A stretch of 51,314 nucleotides of DNA from DASSKK01 sp035690495 (GCA_035690495.1 DASSKK010000076.1:1-51314); one strand, 5' to 3'. Positions 1-7,896 are shown, numbered from the stretch's first letter. Program-made: numbers and translations. The notes: generated by a model from the sequence alone, not told the origin.

Positions 1-751
1 GTCGCCGTCACCACCCAAAGCCACGCCGCATTCGCCCTGCGGTCCGCCTTGACTTGCCTGGCGCAGGACAATTGCCAACCGCGCGGCCGTCTCACTTCGC
101 CGAAGCCCCGCGTGAACTGGAGTAGGCGCGTCAATCTGGGCGGAAGGCAGCGGGGTGCCCGATCGCCCGCGTAGGAGAGTTCCGTACGAGGAACCTCAAG
201 TGACAACGCGGCAGTTCGGCACGGGTCCTACTGATCGACCGTCCCGAATACCCCGCCCGCAAGGCTTCTCCGGTGACGGGTCCCCTACCGACGCACAGAA
301 CCAGGCTGCGCGGGATGGCGCATCCACCCGGCGACGCATCTGAGTCGCGTGTTCGGACGACGCCGAATGCCAGCGAACCCCAGCCGGAGGCGACTTTTTC
401 ATCGGCCGGAATGCACGGCCCTGCATGATTGTGCAAGTTGTCACCGCGCATGCGTCGTCGGAGCTGCCGCTACTGACCCAGCCAGATTGCTTGGGCGCAG
501 CCGCGTCACACCGCCGCCATCGCCGCACGCCCGCGGCGTGCGTCCCCCTGTCTCGTGTGTCGTTACCATCACTGTCGTTGCGAGCACCCGCTGTACACGT
601 CCTCAGCGGGGATGGGTCCGTTCAGAGGATTCCTCCGGGCTTGATCCCATGGTGGCTATGCCGTCCGTACCCCGGGTCATCCTGGGGGCTTTGTCGTCTT
701 GTGATTCTCGGAGAACCTAGGCGCTTGGTCCCAACGGGTAGACCAGATGTC
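1..751. other. No supported gene in the left edge
   Basis: Open frames exist on both strands here, but none shows a recognisable domain, a convincing ribosome binding site or a family-like composition. Arg/Pro/Ser-rich overlapping frames are typical of non-coding high-GC DNA. I see no RNA gene, insertion sequence or clear terminator. The stretch may be intergenic or eroded accessory DNA, in keeping with the decayed genes just downstream. Confidence 0.5.
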
Positions 752-892
752 ATGAAGCTATTGAGAAGTGCCGCCGCGATCGGCCTGGCCAAGAAACTCT
801 ACGGCGAGGCCCGGAAGCCGGAGAACCAGCGCCGGATCCGCGAGGCCATCGACAAGGTGAAGGCCAAGCGGGAGCATCGACGGGGCCACTGA
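752..892 (+). CDS. Small basic helical protein, 46 aa, function unknown
   Basis: The ATG at 752 opens a 46-residue protein beginning MKLLRSAAAIGLAKKLY. A short hydrophobic or amphipathic N-terminus is followed by a highly charged Lys/Arg/Glu helix (EARKPENQRRIREAIDKVKAKREH). Small actinobacterial proteins of this layout are common and often membrane-associated, but I recognise no family. The longer frame upstream of this ATG looks non-coding, so I start here. A weak -10-like TAGACC lies 7 nt before the ATG, so a leaderless mRNA is possible. It converges on the sigma-factor gene that ends at 984. Confidence 0.5.
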   Translation: MKLLRSAAAIGLAKKLYGEARKPENQRRIREAIDKVKAKREHRRGH

Positions 893-983
893 CTGAAGGA
901 TCCGACGTACGGAGGCACGCCGGGCGCCGTCAACCCAGACCGAGCAACCCAGTGCTTCATTCCGCCGCCAGAGCTCGCGCTCG

Positions 984-2222
984 TCATGGGAGCGCGCGAT
1001 GCCTGCCCTGGAGATACCGTCGGATCGCGGGGACCGTGGTCAGTGATATGGCCCGCTCGTAGGCGATGGCCGCTTCCGTGGATCGGCCAGCGTCCGCGAG
1101 CAGTCGCGCCTTGGTCGCCCATGCCGGCTGGAACCGGTCGAGCAGCGGGTCCTCGACCGCGTCCAAGTAAGCGAGGCCGGCTTCCGGACCGTCCACCCGA
1201 GCGCCTGCGGCCGCGAGGGCGACACTCGCCCCCATGGTCGGCGCGACCTGGTTGAGTGCTTCGGTGAGCCGGAGCACCCCGGTCCAGTCGACGCTGCCGG
1301 TGCGACGCCGTACGGCGTGGGCGGCCTGCAGCGCGGCCTCGAGCTGGAAACGGCCGATCGGCTCGCCGGTCCGCGCGCGGATCTGCGTCGCTCGCTGCAC
1401 CAGCCGCTCGCCGTCCGCGATGAGGTCGGCGTCCCACCGCGCCACGTCCTGCTCCTCGAGGGGGACGAAGACGCCGTCTGCCTCGCGCGCACCCGCCCGC
1501 GAGGCGGCGAACGAGATCAGCGAGGCAAGGCCGCACGCCTCCGCGTCGTCGAGCATCGAGGCGAGCAGCACCGCGAGGTACCGTGCCTCGTCTGCCAGGG
1601 AGGTGCGCTCCTGTGCGCCAGACACCTGCCACTCGATGGCGTAGGCGCCGTAGACCGCCTCGAGTACCGCATCGCGGCGGCCCGGCAGGTCGGCGCGCGT
1701 GGGTACGGCGAACGGGATACCGGCGTCGCGGATCCTGCGTTTGGCCCGGACGAGCCGCTGCGCCACGGTCGCCCGCGGCAGCGCGAATGCGGTGGCGATC
1801 CGGGCGGCGTCGATGCCGAGCACCGTGTTCAGCATCAGCGGCGTGCGGATCGCGCGGTCGATCGCCGGGTGGGCGCAGACGAACAGCAGCTCCAGCCGCT
1901 TGTCTGGGACCGCGTCCGGGTCGACAGAGCTGAGGACGGCGAGCCGGCGGTCGTCGGGATCCAGCGGAATCGACGTCCGGGCCGCCGCCGAACCCACCAC
2001 ATCGCGCAGCCGGTTGCGGGCGACGGCGAGGAGCCACCCCTCGGGGTTGTCCGGCACACCCGACCCCGGCCACGTCGTGAGCGCCCGCTCGAACGCGTCG
2101 CCAAGCACGTCCTCGACGAGGGCCAGGTCGCGCGTGCCCGCTGCGAGCAGGGCGACGAGACGACCGTAGCTGGTGTGAGCGACCTCCGCCGCCCACACCG
2201 CCACGTCAGTCGTACCGTCCAT
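984..2222 (-). CDS. ECF42-type RNA polymerase sigma factor with C-terminal TPR-like extension
   Basis: This is a 412-residue sigma-70-family factor. Region 2 is visible near residues 15-80 (VEDVLGDAFERALTTWP, then GVPDNPEGWLLAVARNRLRD). A region-4 segment follows (LMLNTVLGIDAARIATAFALPRATVAQRLVRAKRRIRDAGIPF). A long helical C-terminal part (about residues 180-410, ending in TPR-like AIAYERAI) is characteristic of ECF42. The family is typically encoded next to DGPF/YCII proteins, as here. The ATG at 2222 overlaps the DGPF stop as TGATG, which implies translational coupling. An in-frame upstream ATG at 2252 would overlap the DGPF gene by 31 nt and seems less likely. No anti-sigma gene is nearby; in this group the C-terminal extension is thought to be needed for activity. 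Confidence 0.88.
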   Translation of the reverse strand: MDGTTDVAVWAAEVAHTSYGRLVALLAAGTRDLALVEDVLGDAFERALTTWPGSGVPDNPEGWLLAVARNRLRDVVGSAAARTSIPLDPDDRRLAVLSSVDPDAVPDKRLELLFVCAHPAIDRAIRTPLMLNTVLGIDAARIATAFALPRATVAQRLVRAKRRIRDAGIPFAVPTRADLPGRRDAVLEAVYGAYAIEWQVSGAQERTSLADEARYLAVLLASMLDDAEACGLASLISFAASRAGAREADGVFVPLEEQDVARWDADLIADGERLVQRATQIRARTGEPIGRFQLEAALQAAHAVRRRTGSVDWTGVLRLTEALNQVAPTMGASVALAAAGARVDGPEAGLAYLDAVEDPLLDRFQPAWATKARLLADAGRSTEAAIAYERAISLTTVPAIRRYLQGRHRALP

Positions 2223-2611
2223 CACGCCCCGGGGAACGTCCAGTCCGTCCATGCCCCGTCGACGAACCGAGTCGCGGTGGGACGAATCTCCACGTCGCCG
2301 TACATCGAGGACGGCGCCTTCTCGGCCCAGGCGATCGCCGCGTCCAGGTCCGGTACGTCGATCACGAAGGTGCCGCCTAGCTGCTCCTTCGTGTCGGCGA
2401 ACGGTCCGTCCTGGACGAGCAGCTCGCCTGTCTTAAGGCTGATCGTCGTGGTCGCCGAGCTCGGGGCGAGCACCTCCGCCGAGAGCAGGGCGTCGGCGTC
2501 GTCGAGGGCCTTGGCGTACGCGTGGAACGCTGCCATCCCCTCCTTGAGGGCCTCCTCGCCGAGCTGCTCGGCGGTCATCTCCGGGTAGTGCAGCAGCAGT
2601 GTGTAACGCAT
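2222..2611 (-). CDS. DGPF/YCII-domain protein, partner of the ECF42 sigma factor
   Basis: This 129-residue protein begins MRYTLLLHYPEMT and carries the signature VQDGPFADTKEQLGGTFVIDVPDLDAAIAWAEKAP that defines the DGPF branch of YCII-like proteins. These small alpha/beta proteins are usually dimeric and their biochemical role is unclear. They recur as neighbours and targets of ECF42 sigma factors. The reading frame continues far upstream of the ATG at 2609-2611, but that part belongs to a different, decayed TfoX-like gene. The family N-terminus and a purine-rich AAGGATGGA just upstream support the ATG used here. Its stop overlaps the sigma-factor start. Confidence 0.88.
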   Translation of the reverse strand: MRYTLLLHYPEMTAEQLGEEALKEGMAAFHAYAKALDDADALLSAEVLAPSSATTTISLKTGELLVQDGPFADTKEQLGGTFVIDVPDLDAAIAWAEKAPSSMYGDVEIRPTATRFVDGAWTDWTFPGA

Positions 2612-2781
2612 GGCTCCATCCTTCCTCACGTAAGAGCCTTCGAGGACGTGACGATCGAAGGGCCCGCCGATCGACACCTCACGATGGCCAATTGCGGGTG
2701 CTGGCCGAAAGGCCCTCACGTGCTCTATCGGGCGACAGCGAGCGGGCGTCGGCCACGCCACGCGAAACGCACTGCCCGAGC

Positions 2782-3025
2782 TCAGGGCCGTGAGGTCGGA
2801 ACGTTTGAAGGCCACCCGCGCATCTCCCGTCCCCGCATCACCATCGGCATTACTAGCTGTCGTCGATCCACGCTTCGGCATCGTAGGCGTCGACGCGCAC
2901 AAGCAGCCTCCCTGTCCGCTGGCTGCCACCGCCAACTTGTCGTTGACGAGGAACGCCAGACCGCCGAACATCCGCTGCTGGGTGATGCCCTTCTCACCAG
3001 TTGCGAGCTCGCGCTGGTCTACGGC
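2782..3025 (-). pseudogene. Decayed TfoX N-terminal-domain gene
   Basis: Reading the minus strand, one frame encodes RELATGEKGITQQ followed by MFGGLAFLVNDKLAVAASGQGG, the hallmark of TfoX N-terminal-domain proteins. The next frame carries VDAYDAEAWID, and a third carries MRGREMRGWPSNV, matching the family's later motif. The domain is therefore spread over three frames by at least two frameshifts. It also has an in-frame stop at 3026-3028 and no usable start. It is non-functional as it stands and fits the decayed mobile-DNA setting with the adjacent recombinase remnant. Confidence 0.7.
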
Positions 3026-3106
3026 CTAGCGTCAGGCAAAGTGCCTCGACGTACGAGCGGCGATCCGTCGCTGAGGCATGCTCGCCAGATCGCCGGGGAG
3101 CATGCC

Positions 3107-3831
3107 ATGTCGAACACCATCCTGCTGCCATTCCAGCCCGACGCGATGTCGCCGGCGCAACTGGCGGCTGTCTCCTACCTGGCCCGGTACTCGGGCCACA
3201 CCCATCACCTCTACGCCTACCAGCTTCGCCGCTGGTTCGCCTGGTGCGAGATGAATCGGCTCGAAGCGTTGGTCGGCATCCAGCGTGCCCACGTCGAGCT
3301 GTACATCCGCCACCTAGACGAGAAAGGTCTGCGGGCCTCCTCGATCAACACGATGATGCACGGCGTCCGCGGGTTCTTCCGGTTCGCCCACATCGACGGC
3401 CTCATCCCTGCTGATCCCGCCGTCTACGCACGGCTGCCGAAGGTGCACCAGGACGAGACCCGCACCCAGGGCCTGGACCGTCTCGAGCTGATCAGGTTCC
3501 TCCAGGTCGCGCAGACCATCACCGTGCGCCACGGCGCAGTGGCCTACCTGCTGGGCATCAACGCGCTCCAGGCTTCGGAGGCCGCCGCGGTGCGGATCGA
3601 GGACTACGCCGAAACGTTGCGCGACCACCGGGTCCTGCATCTGGTCGGCAAGGGCAACAAGCCCCGGCGACCATGCCGCTGACCGTTCCGGTCCTGCGCG
3701 TCCCGCTGCGCGACGCCCAGATCCTCGCCCGACACGCCGACCCCCGCACCACCGAGCACTGCGACCGCGCACGCGGCAACCTCGACCGCCACGGCGTCCA
3801 CTTCCTCACCGCCTATGTCGCCGGCGTGTGA
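3107..3831 (+). pseudogene. Tyrosine recombinase/integrase remnant (frameshift plus internal deletion)
   Basis: From an ATG at 3107, with GGGGAG 7 nt upstream, the first 191 codons encode a SAM-like core-binding domain (YLARYSGHTHHLYAYQLRRWFAWCE, INTMMHGVRGFFRFAH). The start of a catalytic domain follows, up to VGKGNKP, and the frame stops at 3682. In another frame the protein resumes as ATMPLTVPVLRV and then jumps directly to the C-terminal block RDAQILARHADPRTTEHCDRARGNLDRH, ending at 3831. The central catalytic segment with its His-x-x-Arg box is missing. The expected Tyr before DRAR is Cys. Three independent lesions make this a dead integrase, probably a scar of a mobile element. Confidence 0.85.
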
Positions 3832-3869
3832 GAACGTGCGCGGCTGCGGTCGGGGCGCCAGGTGGCCAG

Positions 3870-4163
3870 TCAGGCAGACTGAAGTGGGCGAATAGCTTCG
3901 AGCTTGTCTCCCAGATGATCCTTCTCCACCTCGAGGTCATAACGGGTCTGGAGGTTGAGCCAGAAGCGGTCCGTCGTCCCGAAAAAACGCGCGAGCCGCA
4001 GCGCTGTGTCAGCGGTGATGCGTCGCTTGCCGTGCACGATCTCGTTGATTCGACGCGGAGGCACGCCGATGGACACCGCGAGACGGTGCTGGGTCACGCC
4101 CAACGGCTCCAAGAACTCCTCAAGAAGCACCTCCCCCGGGTGAATCGGTGCGATCGTCGCCAT
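3870..4163 (-). CDS. higA: HigA-family antitoxin (XRE helix-turn-helix)
   Basis: This 97-residue protein starts MATIAPIHPGEVLLEEFLEPLGVTQ, the typical opening of HigA/VapI-type antitoxins. The helix-turn-helix follows (TQHRLAVSIGVPPRRINEIVHGKRRITADTALRLARFFG), then the family tail FWLNLQTRYDLEVE. It should bind and neutralise the toxin encoded just upstream and repress their shared promoter. The ATG at 4161-4163 lies 10 nt downstream of the toxin stop, the toxin-first order usual for hig loci. The longer frame extending upstream to 4280 overlaps the toxin gene and is not used. Confidence 0.92.
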   Translation of the reverse strand: MATIAPIHPGEVLLEEFLEPLGVTQHRLAVSIGVPPRRINEIVHGKRRITADTALRLARFFGTTDRFWLNLQTRYDLEVEKDHLGDKLEAIRPLQSA

Positions 4164-4173
4164 GCGCCACCTC

Positions 4174-4455
4174 CTAGTGGTAGTCCACGATCTCCACGTC
4201 CTCCGGGCCCGCCGGGGTCCAGAGGAAGCAAATCCGCCACTGCTGGTTGATTCTGATGCTGTGCTGCCCGGCTCTATCACCCTTCAGCGCGTCCAACCGG
4301 TTACCAGGAGGGACCCGGAGGTCCGCCAGGACCTCAGCAGCGTCCAGCATCGCCAGCTTCCTCAAAGCAACCCGTTGGATCCGCGGATCGGTCGCCTTGA
4401 CGCGCTGACGTGACCACAGCCGCTCCGTCGTGGCATCCCCGAACGACCTGATCAC
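4174..4455 (-). CDS. higB: HigB-family toxin (RelE superfamily mRNA interferase)
   Basis: This 93-residue protein begins with a GTG and reads MIRSFGDATTERLW. Typical family features follow: LRKLAMLDAAEVLADLRVPPGNRLDALKGDRAGQHSIRINQQWRICF and a terminal VEIVDYH. HigB toxins are ribosome-dependent endoribonucleases of the RelE fold; the Arg/Lys/His-rich C-terminal half is in line with this. A GAGG lies 2 nt before the GTG and a -10-like TATGCT sits 6 nt before it, so the message may be nearly leaderless. It lies at the edge of a decaying mobile region and may have arrived with the dead integrase. Confidence 0.92.
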   Translation of the reverse strand: MIRSFGDATTERLWSRQRVKATDPRIQRVALRKLAMLDAAEVLADLRVPPGNRLDALKGDRAGQHSIRINQQWRICFLWTPAGPEDVEIVDYH

Positions 4456-4463
4456 AACCTCAG

Positions 4464-4482
4464 CATAACGCGGCGCGTTATG
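4464..4482. promoter_or_regulatory. Perfect palindromic operator of the higBA promoter
   Basis: CATAACGCG and CGCGTTATG form a perfect 9-bp inverted repeat around a single central base. It overlaps the -10-like TATGCT of the minus-strand promoter and ends 9 nt before the higB start codon. Position and symmetry fit an autoregulatory HigA/HigBA operator. The assignment is by inference; binding is not shown. Confidence 0.7.
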
Positions 4483-4601
4483 TAGGGCTAGCGCTCAAGC
4501 CATCCTGGAGCGTCGTCCGTGATGACCAGGTGCCTGGAGGGAATCGTCGTTTCCGCGAATGGCCGTACGGACCCCGAGGCACGTCCACGCACGACGCGCG
4601 G

Positions 4602-5195
4602 TCAGGGAGCCACGAGCAAGAAGACGAGCAGGACGACGCCGAACAGCGCGACGAGCACCGCGAATGCGGGCGCCATGAACGGGCCGTGGTGGTGAGGGAG
4701 TTTGTGCGTTCTGCGGTAGACACGCGCATAGAGCCCGAAGCGGACGCTCGGGACCACCGCGATGAGCACACCGAGCGCGACGAGGCCGGCGCCGACCATG
4801 TCGGAAGCGCTCCCGTCCCGGGCCCGTTCACCGTGGTTCTGGACCAGGAAGAGCCCGAAGCGGTCGACGGCGATGCCAACCACCATCACCGCCAACGCCG
4901 TGCGGATCCACACCGACAAGGTGCGTTCGGCATTCATGTACGACCGCTCCGCCGACATCTCACTCCGGTCCGCCGCCATCTCCGTCCGCTGCTCGGCCAG
5001 CCGCGTTCGACGCTCGGCCTCCCGGGTGCGGTGTTCGGCCATCCGCGTCCGCTGCTCGGCCAGCTCCGTGCGCTGGACGGAGAGGTCGACCATGCGCTGC
5101 ATGAGCCCGAGCTGTCGCGACTCCTCCGGCCCGCTCTGAGACTCCCGCTCGACCGAACCAGGGTCGTCCTGGCCAGGTTCGATGTCGTCGGGCAT
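4602..5195 (-). CDS. DUF202 (YidH-like) membrane protein with N-terminal heptad-repeat neck
   Basis: This 197-residue protein has an acidic N-terminus, then eight 7-residue repeats of the form xxAExRT (residues 37-92). A DUF202 membrane domain follows: NAERTLSVWIRTALAVMVVGIAVDRFGLF, a second hydrophobic segment VGAGLVALGVLIAVV, and a third at the C-terminus (FAVLVALFGVVLLVFLL). DUF202 proteins are small three-helix inner-membrane proteins of unknown function. The repeats run directly into the family's own AERT motif and would form a charged helical or coiled-coil neck on the cytoplasmic side. The ATG at 5195 is 6 nt after a TAACGT -10-like box, so the transcript may be leaderless. Confidence 0.8.
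   Translation of the reverse strand: MPDDIEPGQDDPGSVERESQSGPEESRQLGLMQRMVDLSVQRTELAEQRTRMAEHRTREAERRTRLAEQRTEMAADRSEMSAERSYMNAERTLSVWIRTALAVMVVGIAVDRFGLFLVQNHGERARDGSASDMVGAGLVALGVLIAVVPSVRFGLYARVYRRTHKLPHHHGPFMAPAFAVLVALFGVVLLVFLLVAP
4920..5087 (-). repeat. Eight tandem 21-bp units encoding xxAExRT heptads
   Basis: Within the DUF202 gene, eight consecutive 7-residue units end in RT or RS: DLSVQRT, ELAEQRT, RMAEHRT, REAERRT, RLAEQRT, EMAADRS, EMSAERS, YMNAERT. Each unit is 21 bp. Together they make a highly charged helical stretch, and the last unit is the first motif of the DUF202 domain itself. Confidence 0.85.
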
Positions 5196-5252
5196 ATGCG
5201 CACGTTAGCGCCACAGCCCCTGTTGCGCCTGCGAGCCGAGCCCTCTCGCAGG

Positions 5253-6374
5253 TCAGTCGTCGGCCGAAGTCGCCAGCCGGCGCGACCAGCGCTCCTCGAC
5301 GTTGCCGAGCTTCCAGGCCGCTAGCGCGACCAGCCAGACGGCGAGGAACAGCGCGACGATCCCGAAGCCGACGGAGTTCAGGCTCAGCCCGGCGATCCAG
5401 CCGAGCAGTCCGGAGTCCATGCCGAGCTGGGTGGCGAGGACGCCGACCAGCTCGACGAGCCCGATCACGATCGCCACGATCACTGACAGCGCGGTGACGG
5501 TCAGGTTGTAGAAGACCTTGCGCACCGGCCGGGCGAACGCCCACCCGTAGGCGCTGTTCATGAACGCGCCGTCGGTGGTGTCGAGCACCGACATTCCGGC
5601 GGCGAACAGGATCGGCAGCGTGAGCGTGGCGTACCACGGCAGCCCCGCCACCGTCGCCGACGAACCGGCCAGCGCCAGCAGGGTGATCTCGCTGACGGTG
5701 TCGAAGCCGAAGCCGAACAGCACGCCGACCGGGTAGATGTGGAACGGCCGCCGCACGCCGCGCATCGCGCCACGGAACAACCGGTTCATCGCACCCCGGT
5801 TCGACAGGTGGTCCTCGAGCGCCGCCTCGTCGAAGTGTCCGTGACGCATCCGGTTGAACACCCGCACGATGTGCACCAGGATCGCGAGGTTGACCAGGCC
5901 GATCAGCAGCAGGAAGACCCCCGACACCGAGGCGCCGAACACGCCGGCGTACCTCTCGACGAACGAGTCCGGGTTCTGCACCGCCGCGCCGATCGCCCGC
6001 AGCCCGAGCGTCAGCAGCGCCACCATGACGACCACCACGCTGGAATGGCCCAGGGAGAACCAGAAGCCGACCGACACCGGCTGGCTGCCGCGGTCCTCGC
6101 GCAGCTTGCGCGTGGTGTTGTCGATCGCGGCGATGTGGTCGGCGTCGAACGCGTGCCGCATGCCGAGCGTGTAGGCGGTCAGCCCGAGCCCGATGCCGAA
6201 CACCTGCCCGCCGACGTGGAAGTCCTGCGGGACCACGAACAGCACGAGCGTGCCCCAGCCGAGCACGTGCAGCAGCGCGACGAAGCCGTACATCGCGACG
6301 TACGTCGAGCGCGGCGACCTCCGCGGTCGCTGCTGCCCGACGGGTGCGGGTTCGGCGACGGCGGTGTGCGGCAC
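5253..6374 (-). CDS. NiCoT-family nickel/cobalt transporter
   Basis: This is a polytopic membrane permease of the HoxN/NixA family, about 373 residues from a GTG at 6374. The family signature HAFDADHIAAIDN (the HX4DH motif in TM2) is intact. It is followed by FWFSLGHSSVVV, FGFGFDTVSEI and AGMSVLDTTDGAFM, all conserved NiCoT blocks. At least seven hydrophobic segments are visible. An internal ATG at 6293 would shorten the N-terminus just ahead of TM1 and cannot be excluded. The gene follows a Cds1-like PLP enzyme. A Nur-like palindrome lies 28 nt upstream of the GTG, which points to nickel uptake repressed when nickel is sufficient. Confidence 0.9.
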   Translation of the reverse strand: MPHTAVAEPAPVGQQRPRRSPRSTYVAMYGFVALLHVLGWGTLVLFVVPQDFHVGGQVFGIGLGLTAYTLGMRHAFDADHIAAIDNTTRKLREDRGSQPVSVGFWFSLGHSSVVVVMVALLTLGLRAIGAAVQNPDSFVERYAGVFGASVSGVFLLLIGLVNLAILVHIVRVFNRMRHGHFDEAALEDHLSNRGAMNRLFRGAMRGVRRPFHIYPVGVLFGFGFDTVSEITLLALAGSSATVAGLPWYATLTLPILFAAGMSVLDTTDGAFMNSAYGWAFARPVRKVFYNLTVTALSVIVAIVIGLVELVGVLATQLGMDSGLLGWIAGLSLNSVGFGIVALFLAVWLVALAAWKLGNVEERWSRRLATSADD

Positions 6375-6400
6375 ACCCTCACCGTAGAGCGAGCCGCAGG

Positions 6401-7588
6401 CTATTGCAAACGACTTGCAATAACGGCCGGACGCGGCGGCTCGACCCAGTCGCCGGTCTCGTGGAACTTCTCCAGGGTCTCGGTGTACGTCGTGATGTCG
6501 AGGCCCTGCTCGGCGAGCCAGGAGTCGTCGTAGTAGGTGTGCGCGTACCTCTCGCCGCCGTCGCACAGCAGCGTCACCACGCTGCCCGCACGGCCCTCTT
6601 CGCGCATCCCCGCGATCAGCTTCAGCGCACCCCACAACGCGGTCCCGGTGGAGCCGCCCACCATCCGGCCGGTGATGGACGAGCACCAGCGGGCCGCCGC
6701 GATCGACGCCGCGTCGGGCACCGCGATCATCGTGTCCACGATCGCCGGCATGAACGACGGCTCGACCCGTGGCCGGCCGATGCCCTCGATGCGCGACCCG
6801 CGGGAGCCGTGCGGCACGGTGTGCGCCGGGTCGTCGGCGGACCAGCCCTCGAAGAACGCGGAGTTCTCCGGGTCGACGACGCAGAGGCGGGTGTCGTGGC
6901 GGCGGTACCTCACGAACCGGCCGATCGTGGCCGACGTGCCACCGGTCCCGGCGCCCACCACGACCCACGTGGGGATCGGGTGCCGCTCGCGGGCCAGCTG
7001 CTCGAAGATCGACTCGGCGATGTTGTTGTTGCCCCGCCAGTCGGTGGCGCGCTCCGCGTAGGTGAACTGGTCCATGTAGTGCCCACCGCACTCCGCAGCG
7101 AGCCGCCGCGCCTCGTCGTACATCGTCGAAGGGTCGTCGACCAGGTGGCAGCGGCCGCCGTGGAACTCGATCAGCTCGATCTTCTCCTGCGACGTCGACG
7201 CGGGCATCACCGCGGTGAAGGGAAGGCCGAGCAGCCGGGCGAAGTACGCCTCCGAGACCGCGGTCGAGCCCGAGGACGCCTCGATCACCGTGGTGCCCTC
7301 GCCGATCCAGCCGTTGCAGAGCGCGTAGAGGAACAGCGAGCGGGCCAGCCGGTGCTTGAGCGACCCGGTGGGATGCACCGACTCGTCCTTGAGGTAGAGG
7401 TCGACGCCCCACTCGGCGGGCAGCGGGAAGACGTGGAGGTGGGTGTCCGCGGAGCGGTTGGCGTCGGCCTCGACACGGCGTACGGCCTCGTGGAGCCAGG
7501 CGCGGGCATCTGCGTCGTCGCGCTCGGCGACGCGGCAGCAGCCCTCGTCGAGCCGATGCATCTCGTGGCTGGCTCCCGCGTCAGTCAC
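6401..7588 (-). CDS. PLP-dependent cysteine synthase-fold enzyme, Cds1-like (L-cysteine desulfhydrase type)
   Basis: This 395-residue fold-type II PLP enzyme contains the Schiff-base lysine in SVHPTGSLKHRLARSLFLYAL, a substrate-loop motif IEASSGSTAVSEA, and the phosphate-binding glycine loop VVGAGTGGTSATIGRF. The N-terminal VEADANRSADTHLHVFPLP and the overall length resemble mycobacterial Cds1, which degrades L-cysteine to sulfide, ammonia and pyruvate. A cysteine-synthase-like activity remains possible. The GTG start at 7588 lies 3 nt after the preceding DUF4229 gene. Its final codons encode half of a Nur-like operator, so nickel control of the next gene is embedded in this coding sequence. 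Confidence 0.85.
   Translation of the reverse strand: MTDAGASHEMHRLDEGCCRVAERDDADARAWLHEAVRRVEADANRSADTHLHVFPLPAEWGVDLYLKDESVHPTGSLKHRLARSLFLYALCNGWIGEGTTVIEASSGSTAVSEAYFARLLGLPFTAVMPASTSQEKIELIEFHGGRCHLVDDPSTMYDEARRLAAECGGHYMDQFTYAERATDWRGNNNIAESIFEQLARERHPIPTWVVVGAGTGGTSATIGRFVRYRRHDTRLCVVDPENSAFFEGWSADDPAHTVPHGSRGSRIEGIGRPRVEPSFMPAIVDTMIAVPDAASIAAARWCSSITGRMVGGSTGTALWGALKLIAGMREEGRAGSVVTLLCDGGERYAHTYYDDSWLAEQGLDITTYTETLEKFHETGDWVEPPRPAVIASRLQ
6402..6422. promoter_or_regulatory. Nur-box-like operator (TTGCAA-N5-TTGCAA)
   Basis: The arms TATTGCAA and TTGCAATA flank a 5-nt spacer as a perfect 8-bp inverted repeat. The core matches the TTGCAA-N5-TTGCAA consensus described for the nickel-uptake regulator Nur, a Fur-family protein of Streptomyces. 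It lies just upstream of the nickel/cobalt transporter start and inside the last codons and stop of the preceding gene. Regulation by nickel is inferred from the motif and target. Confidence 0.8.
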
Positions 7589-7591
7589 TGC

Positions 7592-7858
7592 TCAGTCCTG
7601 GTCTTCCCTCGCGCGCGCCTTCTCCAGGGCCGCCGTGGTGCGCGCGGCGCGCTCCTCGACCTTCGCCGCGAACCGGGCGCGGGGGCCCTTGAGCAGGTAC
7701 ACCGACGCGATCGCGGAGATCACGATCGCGGCCAGGAACGGCCACAGCGGCGCCACCGTGAGGCTGCCGGTCGCCAGCGCGAACAGCCCCCAGACGATCG
7801 CGTACGCCGCCACGAAGATCCCCAGCCGCGCGGCGGTGTAGACGGCGAACTCCTTCAC
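7592..7858 (-). CDS. DUF4229-like small membrane protein
   Basis: This 88-residue protein has two predicted transmembrane helices (YTAARLGIFVAAYAIVWGLFALA and PLWPFLAAIVISAIASVYLL). A positively charged tail follows: KGPRARFAAKVEERAARTTAALEKARA. The layout matches DUF4229, a group of short actinobacterial membrane proteins of unknown function. It ends 3 nt before the Cds1-like gene and is probably co-transcribed with it and the nickel transporter. Confidence 0.75.
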   Translation of the reverse strand: MKEFAVYTAARLGIFVAAYAIVWGLFALATGSLTVAPLWPFLAAIVISAIASVYLLKGPRARFAAKVEERAARTTAALEKARAREDQD

Positions 7859-7896
7859 GCGACCAGGGTAGTCCGCGAAGTGTGCGAACCACCCCG

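Noticed and set aside
3106..4500. An intact integrative element with attachment sites
   Set aside because: The only recombinase is dead, and I could not find matching direct repeats flanking the region.
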